DNA of 39,700 nt from an uncultured Bacteroides sp. (GCA_947074195.1 CAMTOS010000020.1:1-39700), one strand, 5' to 3'; positions 9,905 to 18,383 are shown, counted from the stretch's first letter. A program made the numbers and translations. Notes: generated by a model from the sequence alone, not told the origin.

Positions 9905-9926
9905 ATTTGTAGTAATGATTTGAGCA

Positions 9927-9934
9927 CAAATATA
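9927..9934 (-). promoter_or_regulatory. -7 box for the GNAT-parE-coaD-protease run
   Basis: TATATTTG on the minus strand fits TAnnTTTG and lies 23 bp before the GNAT ATG. No clear TTG -33 element was found. Confidence 0.45.
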
Positions 9935-10124
9935 AAGTATAATTTTCTAACTGCTGTGTTGATTTTTGATAAAAACCGCTCACGAACACTTTATAATTAA
10001 TGCTTTAGGTATATTTTTAGTGTTAAAAATACAAGTTTCCGGCCTCTTTTTATATCTGTTGTAAATGATAGCGTATTAACCTAAAATAGTTTTCTACGAA
10101 CTAAATTTAAAAATCAGATGTTTT

Positions 10125-10140
10125 CAGTTTATAAACTGAT
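10125..10140. promoter_or_regulatory. 16-bp perfect palindrome upstream of the sugar kinase, possible operator
   Basis: TCAGTTTATAAACTGA is a perfect inverted repeat, 39 bp before the kinase ATG at 10180. It has the size and symmetry of a dimeric repressor site. No regulator gene is adjacent, so this is a suggestion only. Confidence 0.4.
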
Positions 10141-10179
10141 AACTAAGAATTGTATACGTTTAACACTAACAGAAGAAGT

Positions 10180-11061
10180 ATGGTAATTGTTGGAATGGGA
10201 GAAGCTTTATGGGATATGTTCCCTGATGGAAAGAAGATAGGTGGTGCACCGGCTAACTTTGCTTTTCATGTATCGCAACTCGGACTGAACAGTTGTGCAG
10301 TGAGTGCTATTGGTCACGATGAGGCCGGCGATGATATACTTGATATATTCAATCAGAAAGGACTGGATTACTCTTTGTCAAGGGTCGATTTTCCTACCGG
10401 AACCGTGCAGGTTACTCTGGACGAGATGGGAGTACCCTGCTATGAGATTAAAGAAGATGTGGCCTGGGATAATATTCCCTATACCAGCGAACTGAAAAAG
10501 CTGGCTTTGCATACCAAGGCGGTATGTTTTGGCTCGTTGGCTCAACGCTGTCCTGTGAGCAGAGCCACCATTAAGGAGTTTGTCGAAACCATTCCCGAAA
10601 GCGTTGATCCGCTTAAAATATTCGATATTAATTTGCGCCAGCATTTCTATACCGAAGAGATTATACATGATTCTTTGACGATGTGCAATGTCTTAAAGAT
10701 TAATGACGAAGAACTTGTGATTCTGAGTCGTATGTTTGGTTATCCGGGCATCGACCTCGAGAATAAATGCTGGATCCTGATGTCGAAATATAATCTGAAG
10801 ATGCTCATTCTGACCTGTGGCACAAATGGAAGCTACGTTTTTAAACCGGGAGAGTTCTCTTTCCTTGAAACCCCTAAAGTAGAAGTAGCCGATACGGTTG
10901 GTGCAGGCGATTCGTTTACCGCTGCTTTCTGTACCGCCATCATTAAAGGGAAACCGATAGCAGAGGCACATCAGCTGGCTGTCGATGTATCGGCATTTGT
11001 CTGCACGCAGCATGGAGCAATGCCCGAACTACCCGAAGAGTTAAAGGATCGCTTTGTCTGA
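10180..11061 (+). CDS. PfkB-family carbohydrate kinase, probable fructokinase
   Basis: A 293-residue sugar kinase of the PfkB/ribokinase family, which phosphorylates a sugar with ATP in the cytosol. The N-terminal substrate loop IGGAPANFAFHVSQLG is present. The C-terminal signature DTVGAGDSFTAAF holds the catalytic Asp near residue 244. I start it at the ATG at 10180, preceded by AGAAGAAG. An in-frame TTG at 10150 would add ten residues of no family likeness. The overall pattern (GEALWDMFPDG at the start) is like fructokinases, but fructose versus another sugar cannot be proven. It stands alone, facing the antiporter gene with 5 bp between stop codons. Confidence 0.85.
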   Translation: MVIVGMGEALWDMFPDGKKIGGAPANFAFHVSQLGLNSCAVSAIGHDEAGDDILDIFNQKGLDYSLSRVDFPTGTVQVTLDEMGVPCYEIKEDVAWDNIPYTSELKKLALHTKAVCFGSLAQRCPVSRATIKEFVETIPESVDPLKIFDINLRQHFYTEEIIHDSLTMCNVLKINDEELVILSRMFGYPGIDLENKCWILMSKYNLKMLILTCGTNGSYVFKPGEFSFLETPKVEVADTVGAGDSFTAAFCTAIIKGKPIAEAHQLAVDVSAFVCTQHGAMPELPEELKDRFV

Positions 11062-11068
11062 TCCTTTT
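11043..11068. terminator. Bidirectional hairpin between sugar kinase and antiporter genes
   Basis: AAAGGATC (11043-11050) and GATCCTTT (11060-11067) form an 8-bp stem around a 9-nt loop. The stem spans the kinase stop codon and touches the antiporter stop codon. T-rich bases follow on the plus strand. It could serve both converging transcripts. Confidence 0.5.
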
Positions 11069-12026
11069 ATCCTTTGGCCGTAACGATGAGGTAGGTGATA
11101 TAGCCCACATAGCAGGCTATCAGTATGGCGCCCTCGAAACGTTTGATAATGCGCTGACCAAATAGCAGTGCGAAACACCAGAGCAATACGCCGGCAATGA
11201 CCAGTGAGATTAAATCGAAATTGGTGATTCCGGTGGTTTGCAAAGGAGTAATACTTGCGGCACAACCCAGTACAAAGAAGATATTAAACAGATTACTCCC
11301 GATGGCATTACCAATGGCCAGTTCGGGATTCTTTTTGAATGCTGCTACCACCGATGTAGCCAGCTCGGGCAACGATGTTCCACCGGCTACCAGGGTTAAA
11401 CCGATGACCGATTCGCTGACGCCCAGATGACGGGCGATGTTTGATGCACCCTCCACAAACCAATCGCCTCCGAATACAAGCGCTGCCAGTCCTACGATGA
11501 AATAAACAATGGATCGCCATAAGGGTAATTCCTTGATTTGTTCCCCCGATGGTTCATCACCTTTCTTTGCCACGGCAATGGTATACCCAAGGAAAATCAG
11601 AAAGAAACATAGAAGCAATAACCCTTCAGTTCGCGATATAATATTGACTGAGCTATGGTTCAGAAGTATATCATTTCCGCAGATCCATAAAACGACAGAT
11701 GAAAGAATGCATAGCGGAATCTCTTTGCGAAGTGTATTGCGGGTAATGAGGATAGGAGCAACAAGAGCTGTGCATCCTACAATCATCAATGTATTGAACA
11801 AATTACTACCGACTACATTTCCTACTGCCATATCAGCATTGCCTTTTATAGCAGAGGTGATGCTTACGGTTAACTCAGGCGCCGAGGTACCGAAAGAAAC
11901 GACGGTCAGACCGATAATCAGTGGCGATATTTTAAAGCGTGTGGCAACAGAGGCCGCACCATCCGTCAGTCCGTTTGCTCCGACTAATATGAGGATAAGT
12001 CCCCCGATAAGCATTATAATGTCCAT
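11067..12026 (-). CDS. Calcium/sodium antiporter of the CaCA family
   Basis: A 319-residue inner-membrane cation exchanger with about ten hydrophobic helices in two inverted halves. Each half carries the alpha repeat that forms the ion path: FGTSAPELTVSITSAI with GNVVGSNLFN (about 45-78), and GGTSLPELATSV with GNAIGSNLFN (about 205-245). Family members (YrbG-like) exchange Na+ for Ca2+ across the membrane. The gene is divergent from the mscS-like gene and convergent with the sugar kinase. Ion preference is inferred from the family. Confidence 0.9.
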   Translation of the reverse strand: MDIIMLIGGLILILVGANGLTDGAASVATRFKISPLIIGLTVVSFGTSAPELTVSITSAIKGNADMAVGNVVGSNLFNTLMIVGCTALVAPILITRNTLRKEIPLCILSSVVLWICGNDILLNHSSVNIISRTEGLLLLCFFLIFLGYTIAVAKKGDEPSGEQIKELPLWRSIVYFIVGLAALVFGGDWFVEGASNIARHLGVSESVIGLTLVAGGTSLPELATSVVAAFKKNPELAIGNAIGSNLFNIFFVLGCAASITPLQTTGITNFDLISLVIAGVLLWCFALLFGQRIIKRFEGAILIACYVGYITYLIVTAKG

Positions 12027-12045
12027 AGTTATAGTTGTTTAGGAG

Positions 12046-12053
12046 CAAAGTTA
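12046..12053 (-). promoter_or_regulatory. -7 box for the antiporter gene
   Basis: TAACTTTG on the minus strand fits TAnnTTTG, 19 bp before the ATG at 12026. The expected -33 region falls close to the left arm of the 12-bp inverted repeat at 12077-12088, so that repeat could influence this promoter. Confidence 0.5.
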
Positions 12054-12076
12054 ATGAATAATCCCTGATTTGTGTT

Positions 12077-12155
12077 TTTAACGGTTCATAAATTTATCAG
12101 GCATAATCTTTCAACTTGTTTACAATTATTATTTATATCCCATTGAACCGTTAAA
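12077..12155. repeat. 12-bp perfect inverted repeats flanking 55 bp between divergent genes
   Basis: TTTAACGGTTCA (12077-12088) and TGAACCGTTAAA (12144-12155) are exact reverse complements. They bracket a 55-bp AT-rich segment in the intergenic region between the antiporter and the MscS-like channel. They could be paired operators for a looping regulator, or recombination sites of an invertible segment. The sequence alone does not decide. Confidence 0.6.
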
Positions 12156-12217
12156 CAATCTTTCATTTTCAGATGTTTATTATTAGATATAATGAACTAA
12201 CGTTGCAACACATTGCT

Positions 12218-14287
12218 ATGAAAAGAGGTTATCTGATTTCTCTGTTACTCTTGCTTGTCTCTGTCAATACTTCTGCACAATTGTTTCAGGATTTGGGACG
12301 TGTATTACGACCCGATAGTCTGAGCGCCGACTCTATTGATGAAGAGGTCAATTATGATTCGATGGCTATTGTTCGTCTTTACCGCGAAATGGATAGTGTG
12401 CGCCTGAGCGAAGCCAATCTCAGGATGGAATTCGAGCAACTGCAACTACAGCATTATAAAGGTGATTCGCTGAAAGAGATTTTGCAAAAGCATCGTATCG
12501 ATTCCCTGCGTAGTATTACCAAAGGTGTTCCGGTGATAGTCGACCGTGATACGCTTTATTATATATATGGTAAAACTGAGGGTATCAGTGCACAGCAGAG
12601 AGCCGATATGGAGGCTGAGGCGATAAAGAAGATTGCCAAGAAATTTCGCGTAACTCCCGATTCTATCTATGTGTCTACCTCTGATGATGTCAGTAGTGTA
12701 ATGTACGGAAAAGAAATCATTGCATCGGTTACCAATCAGGATGCTTTATGGGCCGGAGTTACCCGGGAATCTCTTGCTAACAGATATAGAACGGCGATTG
12801 TGGAGAAGATAAAAGAGATGAAGCGAATCCACAGTTGGTGGGAGTTAGGTAAACGCATCCTCTTTTTCCTTTTGATTCTGTGTGGACAGATCGCGCTGTT
12901 TAAGCTGGCCAACTGGCTATTCCGAAAATCACGGACAAGGATAGAGCATTATGGCGAGCAAAAACTGAAACCCCTTTCAATTCAGAATTTCGAGGTGCTG
13001 GATATCGATAAGCAGGTTAAGATTCTGACATTCTTTGCCAGTATGCTGCGCTATGCCTTGCTGATTGTCTTACTGATACTCACCGTGCCACTAATGTTCT
13101 CTATTTTCCCACAGACCAAGAAACTGGCCACTAAGCTGCTTTCTTATATCTGGGATCCGGTAAAAAGTATTCTTATGGGTATCGTGCATTATATCCCCAA
13201 TCTTTTTACCATTATTATTATCTGGATTGCTATTCATTACCTGATTAAGTTAGTACGTTATCTGGCCAATGAAATACAGGGTGAGCGGTTAAAAATCGGC
13301 GGTTTCTACCCCGACTGGGCCATTCCCTCCTTTCATATCATTCGCTTCTTTTTGTATGCTTTTATGCTGGCCATGATTTATCCGTATCTGCCAGGTTCAA
13401 AAGATGGTGTATTTCAGGGCATATCGGTTTTTATAGGTTTAATTGTTTCGCTCGGATCAAGTACGGTTATCGGTAATGTCATTGCCGGACTGGTGATTAC
13501 CTATATGCGTTCATTCAAGATTGGCGACCGCATCAAGCTGAATGATACGATGGGAAATGTGATTGAAAAGACACCACTGGTGATTCGTATCCGTACGCCG
13601 AAGAATGAAGTGGTAACGTTGCCTAACTCGTTTATGATGTCATCGCAAACAGTTAATTATAGCCGCTCGGCTCGTGAGTTTGGTCTGATTATTCACTCCG
13701 AAGTCACCATCGGGTATGATGCGCCATGGCGCGAAGTGCATGAGATGCTAATCAACTCGGCACTCAATACACCCGGTGTGCTCGAAGATCCCAAGCCATT
13801 TGTTCTTGAGACTTCGCTCAACGACTTCTATCCGGTTTACCAGATCAATGCCTATATTCGCGATGCCGATCATATGACGCAAATCTATTCAGATCTTCAT
13901 CAGAACATTCAGGATATATTCAATAAGAATGGTGTTGAAATCTTATCGCCTCATTATCGTGCCAATCGCGATGGAAATGAAACGACTATTCCTAAAAACG
14001 AGATGCGTACCAACTTCCCGCAATATGATGAGGCTATGGCAGAAAGGCGTGTGGAAGAGAATAAGCGGAATGAAGATATTGTTAAGAAGGAAGCGGAGTT
14101 TGAAGATAAGCCTGAAGGTTTCTTTAGCCATTACGATATGAGGAATGACAGTGCAAACTCTCTTAATTCGGATACGCAGGATGCATCCGCTGCACCATCA
14201 ACTCCGCCACCCGTAGTTCAACAACAGTCGGCGGAAGCTCCTGATGCGGCCGCTCCCGCTGCCGAACCTACGAAACCTGAACAGTAG
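12218..14287 (+). CDS. MscS-family mechanosensitive ion channel
   Basis: A large (about 689 residues) MscS-type channel expected to open under membrane tension and release solutes during osmotic downshock. I start at the ATG at 12218, which gives a signal peptide (MKRGYLISLLLLLVSVNTSA), rather than at 12173. A periplasmic region with coiled-coil character follows (about 40-190), then several membrane helices (about 205-400). The pore helix and beta-domain junction (SLGSSTVIGNVIAG, MRSFKIGDRI) is at about 405-440. A low-complexity Ala/Pro/Glu-rich tail ends the protein. It overlaps the opposing THUMP-like methyltransferase gene by 20 bp. Confidence 0.9.
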   Translation: MKRGYLISLLLLLVSVNTSAQLFQDLGRVLRPDSLSADSIDEEVNYDSMAIVRLYREMDSVRLSEANLRMEFEQLQLQHYKGDSLKEILQKHRIDSLRSITKGVPVIVDRDTLYYIYGKTEGISAQQRADMEAEAIKKIAKKFRVTPDSIYVSTSDDVSSVMYGKEIIASVTNQDALWAGVTRESLANRYRTAIVEKIKEMKRIHSWWELGKRILFFLLILCGQIALFKLANWLFRKSRTRIEHYGEQKLKPLSIQNFEVLDIDKQVKILTFFASMLRYALLIVLLILTVPLMFSIFPQTKKLATKLLSYIWDPVKSILMGIVHYIPNLFTIIIIWIAIHYLIKLVRYLANEIQGERLKIGGFYPDWAIPSFHIIRFFLYAFMLAMIYPYLPGSKDGVFQGISVFIGLIVSLGSSTVIGNVIAGLVITYMRSFKIGDRIKLNDTMGNVIEKTPLVIRIRTPKNEVVTLPNSFMMSSQTVNYSRSAREFGLIIHSEVTIGYDAPWREVHEMLINSALNTPGVLEDPKPFVLETSLNDFYPVYQINAYIRDADHMTQIYSDLHQNIQDIFNKNGVEILSPHYRANRDGNETTIPKNEMRTNFPQYDEAMAERRVEENKRNEDIVKKEAEFEDKPEGFFSHYDMRNDSANSLNSDTQDASAAPSTPPPVVQQQSAEAPDAAAPAAEPTKPEQ

Positions 14288-15467
14288 GTTTGCGGCAGAA
14301 AATCATGACTTTACTATCATCTGCAAGGGTAGTGGCAAATAAATAAAGGTCTCCCCCCTCAGTCAGTTTAGTGCGCTTTCTGATCTCGGCTACCGAAGCC
14401 GGGAAGTTGCGTACCGCAATATTTGCTTTAGTTTGTCCGCCCAACTTCGTTTTCAACTCCTTTTTATTGAAGCCGCAATAGTCGGTTACTTCAAATATGC
14501 GTCCTGGGAAATCAGCACAATACGTATCAGAAGTATACAAATGGCTGTTGATGTGTAGTTTATCAAGCCTATATTTTTGAGCGATACTACGGAAAGCGCC
14601 CGCTTTCATAATAGATGCATTGGGTTCATACAAATATTTCAGAGGGGTAGCAGCATATTGGCATATAGCATTCTGCTCTTCTGAACGGGTAAAGACAAAC
14701 TTTTCCATTCCATCGGGCAATAAATTGATGCAATATACCGGAATATCATCTACAGGCTTTTCACGCTTCAATATCAGTAATAACTCTTTGCACTCATTAC
14801 CCGAAGAGATGATATGTGCCTCGTGAACATGATTCAGCGTATTCAGCGCCAGCGATAAATCGAGCATGGGCGAAAGTTTAATCATCACCTTACTTGCCTT
14901 TTCGAGAAGAAGACGCTCTAACTGAGCCACGTCCGGTTCGCAATCGGCAATCACCACAGTCTTTCCGCCTTTGCTGTCGCGTCTGGCCGGGTCGATAAAA
15001 ATCCACTCCACCGGTTTCATTTGTTGAAGATATTCCACGCTATCAGCATGATGAACATGAATCTGATTTTCACCCAAAACTCTGAAGTTGTTCTCTGCAA
15101 TTTCGCACAGCGCCTCTTGTCGCTCCACATAATGGGCCTCTTTAAAGTCTTGCGCCATGAACGAACAGTCTACGCCGAAGCCACCTGTCAGGTCGGTCAG
15201 CGATGAACCCACTGCAAGCGAAGCTTTATAGCGTGCCGTATTTTCACCGGAACATTGTTCCATCGATAAATGCAGTGGATATCTGATCTCCTTAATGCTA
15301 TACCAGGAAGGAATCTTGTGCTTCGCCACTTGTCGGCCGGCAATTTGTACAATAGCCGTTTTCATATCTACTTCAGGATATTTCGCCGCCTGTAATGCCA
15401 GCGAAGATGGCGTATTGTTAAGATGACTCTCAATAAAATCGATCGTGGCTGAAGTAAGCTGTTCCAT
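14268..15467 (-). CDS. THUMP-like class I SAM-dependent methyltransferase
   Basis: A 399-residue protein with a Rossmann methyltransferase core: SAM-binding motif DLTGGFGVD at about 92-100, acidic loop HYVERQE near 112, and FIDPARRD near 157-164. The C-terminal 90 residues resemble the THUMP-like domain that accompanies this core in Bacteroidota. THUMP domains bind tRNA, so an RNA base methyltransferase is a fair guess, but target and position are unknown. The 3' end overlaps the mscS-like gene by 20 bp, with a weak 7-bp hairpin (AACCTAC 14265, GTAGGTT 14284) at the junction. It lies upstream of the HD-domain gene, 75 bp apart on the same strand. Confidence 0.85.
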   Translation of the reverse strand: MEQLTSATIDFIESHLNNTPSSLALQAAKYPEVDMKTAIVQIAGRQVAKHKIPSWYSIKEIRYPLHLSMEQCSGENTARYKASLAVGSSLTDLTGGFGVDCSFMAQDFKEAHYVERQEALCEIAENNFRVLGENQIHVHHADSVEYLQQMKPVEWIFIDPARRDSKGGKTVVIADCEPDVAQLERLLLEKASKVMIKLSPMLDLSLALNTLNHVHEAHIISSGNECKELLLILKREKPVDDIPVYCINLLPDGMEKFVFTRSEEQNAICQYAATPLKYLYEPNASIMKAGAFRSIAQKYRLDKLHINSHLYTSDTYCADFPGRIFEVTDYCGFNKKELKTKLGGQTKANIAVRNFPASVAEIRKRTKLTEGGDLYLFATTLADDSKVMIFCRKPTVQVS

Positions 15468-15542
15468 AATTGTAAATTACTTTATAGGTGAAGTTATACT
15501 ACAAAAATCGGCAAAATAGATTGTGTTGACAAGTCCGTGAAG

Positions 15543-16184
15543 TTATTTATGCTCTTCTGCATAGATTTTCTCGAAGATACAGCGCATCTCCTCCGGCTTT
15601 TCGATCAGTTCACGGAATTCACGTAACTGTTTGCCGTTTGTCGATTCTTCGATCCAGAGTTTAAGATAACCTTCTTTGCCATATTTATGGATAATATGAT
15701 TCATAAAGCGGTCGAACTGTTCTTCTTTATCGAGTTCAGGGTAATGCGACAAACCAAACTGAACGGTACGGCGGGTAGTCACATCTTTATCGATGATACG
15801 GTCGGCTTCTGCCACAATCTTACCATATATACTACGGGGTTCGTGTTTGTTTGAGGCACGATGATCTTCTATTGCTTCCTTCATAATGAACAGCTGCTCT
15901 TCTGTAAACCATTTCAGTAGCTCGGTGTCTGTCATCAGAATCTTTCCCGAGTCGAGGTGATGAAACTCGCGACCGTTGCTTAATCCTAAATCGTGATAGG
16001 CAGCAATTACATAAACCATCGAGTTGTCAACATCATAGTTTTGGGCCAGTGTCAGACTCTCGGAAATCACTTTCTGGGCATGGTCAGTCTGATGTGCTTT
16101 GTCGAAGCGGGCATAACACGGCAATATCTCTTCGCTGATATAATGCGTAAGTTCAGCGGGTATAGTATGGGGTAATTCTATCAT
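15543..16184 (-). CDS. HD-domain hydrolase
   Basis: A 213-residue metal-dependent phosphohydrolase-like protein. HD motif residues are visible: His35 in HQTDHAQKV, His-Asp at 64-65 in AYHDLG, and further His/Asp residues in EDHRASNKHEPRS and AEADRIID. The substrate is unknown; members cleave nucleotides or other phosphoesters. I start at the ATG at 16184. The open frame runs on to 16403, but the added 73 residues show no family likeness and are made of the repeated TGTTRATAA nonamers, which belong to the non-coding origin-like segment. Confidence 0.82.
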   Translation of the reverse strand: MIELPHTIPAELTHYISEEILPCYARFDKAHQTDHAQKVISESLTLAQNYDVDNSMVYVIAAYHDLGLSNGREFHHLDSGKILMTDTELLKWFTEEQLFIMKEAIEDHRASNKHEPRSIYGKIVAEADRIIDKDVTTRRTVQFGLSHYPELDKEEQFDRFMNHIIHKYGKEGYLKLWIEESTNGKQLREFRELIEKPEEMRCIFEKIYAEEHK

Positions 16185-16781
16185 AATTGGTGATGAATGT
16201 AAGTTTTCTAAATGAATCTGTTTAATGTTGATAACGCGTAAACCTGTTAATAACTCAGTGAAATCTGTTAATAACTCGGTTTTTGGTGTTGATAAGCGTA
16301 GTAAAAGTCGGTTTATAAAGTAAAAATGCGGATATAATCCATCTGCCACCGTCGAAGCAGGTTTTTCTGTCGGGAAAATCACACCGATTTTTAAAGGGGC
16401 CACGAAGATACAATAAAAAATCGTTTTACGTCAGATTATATTTTTACCTGATATCCGGTAGCAGATATTTGAATGATTAGTTCAGGTGGTTTTGTTGATA
16501 AGTGAGTGTTTGTTGTTAATAACCAAAAAGAAATAGCTGATAAGTTGTGTATAACTATATGGAAAACTTTTTTAGGCCATTGAATTCTGGTGAATATTAT
16601 TTTTGAGTTATGAATAGATTGTTAATAATATCATATAACTCTGTTGATAAACACGGATAAGTTGTTGATAACACCTTTATAAGGGCATGTTAAGTTGTTA
16701 ATAAGCTGTTGAAACAGCCGAATGGATAATAAAGATATAAACAGGTATGAATAGAATGTTGGGTAGCCTTTGCGTGTTCGG

Positions 16782-16869
16782 TGCATAGCGCTATGCAATA
16801 AATTGCAGAGGGCTATGCGGTAAAGTGCACAGCCTTCTGCAACAAACCGCCAAGCCTTTTGCGGTAAAC
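16782..16869. repeat. Four tandem 22-bp imperfect iterons
   Basis: Units start at 16782, 16804, 16826 and 16848, exactly 22 bp apart. They share the pattern nGCnnAGnnnTnTGCnnnAAAn. The first unit contains the 16-bp palindrome TGCATAGCGCTATGCA. Remnants continue to about 16891. They lie directly after the nonamer cluster. Confidence 0.7.
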
Positions 16870-16871
16870 AG

Positions 16872-16906
16872 AACAAGGCATACTGCGATTTGCAACATGC
16901 CTTGTT
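16872..16906. terminator. 10-bp inverted repeat downstream of the ADP-ribosylglycohydrolase gene
   Basis: AACAAGGCAT (16872-16881) and ATGCCTTGTT (16897-16906) can form a stem 27 bp past the stop codon of the minus-strand hydrolase gene. The following T content on the minus strand is modest, so terminator function is uncertain. Confidence 0.35.
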
Positions 16907-16932
16907 TATAACTATAACTTGTTTAGTGAGAT

Positions 16933-17709
16933 TTAAATGTAGCAATTCATAAACTGTTCCAGAATCTTCTTCATCGGAAGTGGCAGGGCGTGCATGGCGG
17001 CATCATACAAATCTTGTGGAATCTTATAATCCAGATTTGCTTCGGCAATGCTACCGGTAATACAGCCCAGTGTATCGCTGTCACCGCCCAGACTTACGGC
17101 CAGGCGTATGGCATCTTCGAACGAACGGCTTTCCAGATAGGCTACAATGGCTTGTGGTACTGTACCCTGGCAGCTTTCATCGAAACCATACCATTTGCGA
17201 ATATCTTCGATGGTGAAGTTCAGGTCATAACCGAAAGTTGTTGTGATATAATTCTTTAATTCCTCTTTGCTTTTTCCCTGTTTGGTTAAGAAAATGGCTG
17301 CTGCAGTGGCCTGAGCACCTTTTATACCTTCCGGATGATTATGTGTGCACTCTGCGGCTTTCTTCGCTTCATCAAGTACTTTGTCGAGATCGTCGAATGC
17401 CCATGCCACCGGACTAACTCGCATGGCTGCACCATTTCCCCAGCTATTATATGGTTTGGGATCTTCATTCTTTAGCCATTCCCTGAAGGAGTTACCATAA
17501 CCGCCTTTAGGTTCGGGATATTTGTTTCCCCAATATTTTAATGAACTCTGATAAGGAATGTTATTTAAGATTGCATCCGCTATGGCTATCGTCATAATGG
17601 TATCATCGGTGATATCGCTGTCTGAAGTGATCAACTCGAAGTTGTAATCTTTAGTAGGGGCAAATTCATAGGCACTACCTATAAAATCACCGATAATTGC
17701 TCCAATCAT
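16933..17709 (-). CDS. ADP-ribosylglycohydrolase family protein
   Basis: A 258-residue cytosolic hydrolase of the DraG/ARH family, which removes ADP-ribose from proteins or related conjugates using two metal ions. The N-terminal IGAIIGDFIGSAYE, the metal-binding SDITDDTIM at about 31-39, and the C-terminal GGDSDTLGCITGSIAEA with two metal-ligating Asp are all present. I start at the ATG at 17709; an upstream ATG at 17787 would add 26 residues before the invariant start of the family. No ADP-ribosyltransferase gene is in the window, so its target is unknown. Confidence 0.9.
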   Translation of the reverse strand: MIGAIIGDFIGSAYEFAPTKDYNFELITSDSDITDDTIMTIAIADAILNNIPYQSSLKYWGNKYPEPKGGYGNSFREWLKNEDPKPYNSWGNGAAMRVSPVAWAFDDLDKVLDEAKKAAECTHNHPEGIKGAQATAAAIFLTKQGKSKEELKNYITTTFGYDLNFTIEDIRKWYGFDESCQGTVPQAIVAYLESRSFEDAIRLAVSLGGDSDTLGCITGSIAEANLDYKIPQDLYDAAMHALPLPMKKILEQFMNCYI

Positions 17710-18110
17710 GGTGTTAAAGTTTAGTTGGACAAATAAGTATAAACAAGTCTCTAACGCTTTCTTTCTCAGCTGTATATCACATAACAATTCAGGGTTTATT
17801 CGGGTTTAAAAAAAGGCATATTATATTTATAAAAAAGCTTATGGATTTACAGGTTTGAAGAAGAAACAACATGGGGATGAAAAATAGAGTGTTAAAGCAG
17901 TGCCAAAAAAGTTTCTGTATAAATAAAGAAGTGTTTAGAGTATTGAAAAAAGCCTTGAAAATCATTATTTTACATCTGAAAATCGTCGGGGGTTGTTATA
18001 ACTTTTGGATGATTAAATAACAATTATAATCATGCGAATACAGATAATAAGTAATTAATTGGTTAAATGATTTCAGAAGAAAATGATGGAAAAAAGGTGT
18101 GGATGGGATA

Positions 18111-18348
18111 AAAAAATGGCGTGGTAACTTTGGAATATTATTCTCATGAGACTCTGGACTGCCTTAACACAAATAATAAACAAAGACCACGCCAAATGTG
18201 AATAAATTCACTTTTTAAAGTACATCTTGGTACAGCGGCGTTAGTGTTTTTGTCTATTACCCTTGTGTTACGAAATTGTCCAGATTTCATGACCGGATAA
18301 TATTTAAACGCTAAATAAATGAATAATGTTTGCTCTCCTCTCGAGAAC
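18111..18348 (-). ncRNA. Candidate small structured RNA, about 240 nt
   Basis: A well-formed Bacteroidota promoter (18354-18383) points leftward into this region, and a T7 run (complement of 18111-18116 and flank) ends it. The 3' part folds into a long hairpin. TGGCGTGGT pairs with ACCACGCCA (plus-strand 18117-18125 with 18186-18194); CTTTG/CAAAG and an ATTATT/AATAAT pairing extend it inward past a 2-nt bulge. A 48-codon open frame (start codon near 18287) lies within but has no recognisable family or good ribosome site. It could be a trans-acting regulatory RNA or a 6S-like RNA; I cannot assign a family. Confidence 0.4.
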
Positions 18349-18353
18349 AAGTG

Positions 18354-18383
18354 CAAAAATATGAAAAAGTAATTAATGTGCAA
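18354..18383 (-). promoter_or_regulatory. Promoter of the candidate small RNA
   Basis: On the minus strand, TTG (18383-18381, within TTTTG) is followed after 19 bp by TATTTTTG (18361-18354), a full match to the Bacteroidota consensus in both sequence and spacing. The predicted start is near 18348. No protein gene follows, which is why a small RNA is suspected. Confidence 0.6.

Larger units (their letters stand above)
16185..16932. other. Candidate replication origin (oriC): nonamer cluster, AT-rich stretch and 22-bp iterons
   Basis: This 748-bp gene-free segment holds ten exact copies of TGTTRATAA, all on the plus strand, starting at 16226, 16245, 16266, 16287, 16493, 16514, 16620, 16642, 16663 and 16696. 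There is also TGTGTATAA at 16546, whose complement TTATACACA fits the DnaA-box consensus TTWTNCACA. The complement of the nonamer, TTATYAACA, is one or two bases from the E. coli box TTATCCACA. Neighbouring copies are mostly 21-22 bp apart, so they face the same side of the helix. An AT-rich stretch (about 16561-16640) lies among them. Four 22-bp GC-rich iterons follow at 16782-16869. Gene direction also changes across this part of the window. A datA-like DnaA-binding cluster is the alternative. Confidence 0.65.

Noticed and set aside
16185..16403. N-terminal extension of the HD-domain protein
   Set aside because: The frame stays open, but the added residues are encoded by the repeated TGTTRATAA nonamers and show no HD-family likeness; a better ATG stands at 16184.
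16782..16869. CRISPR array
   Set aside because: The units are imperfect and directly adjoining at 22 bp with no unique spacers, and no cas genes are present.
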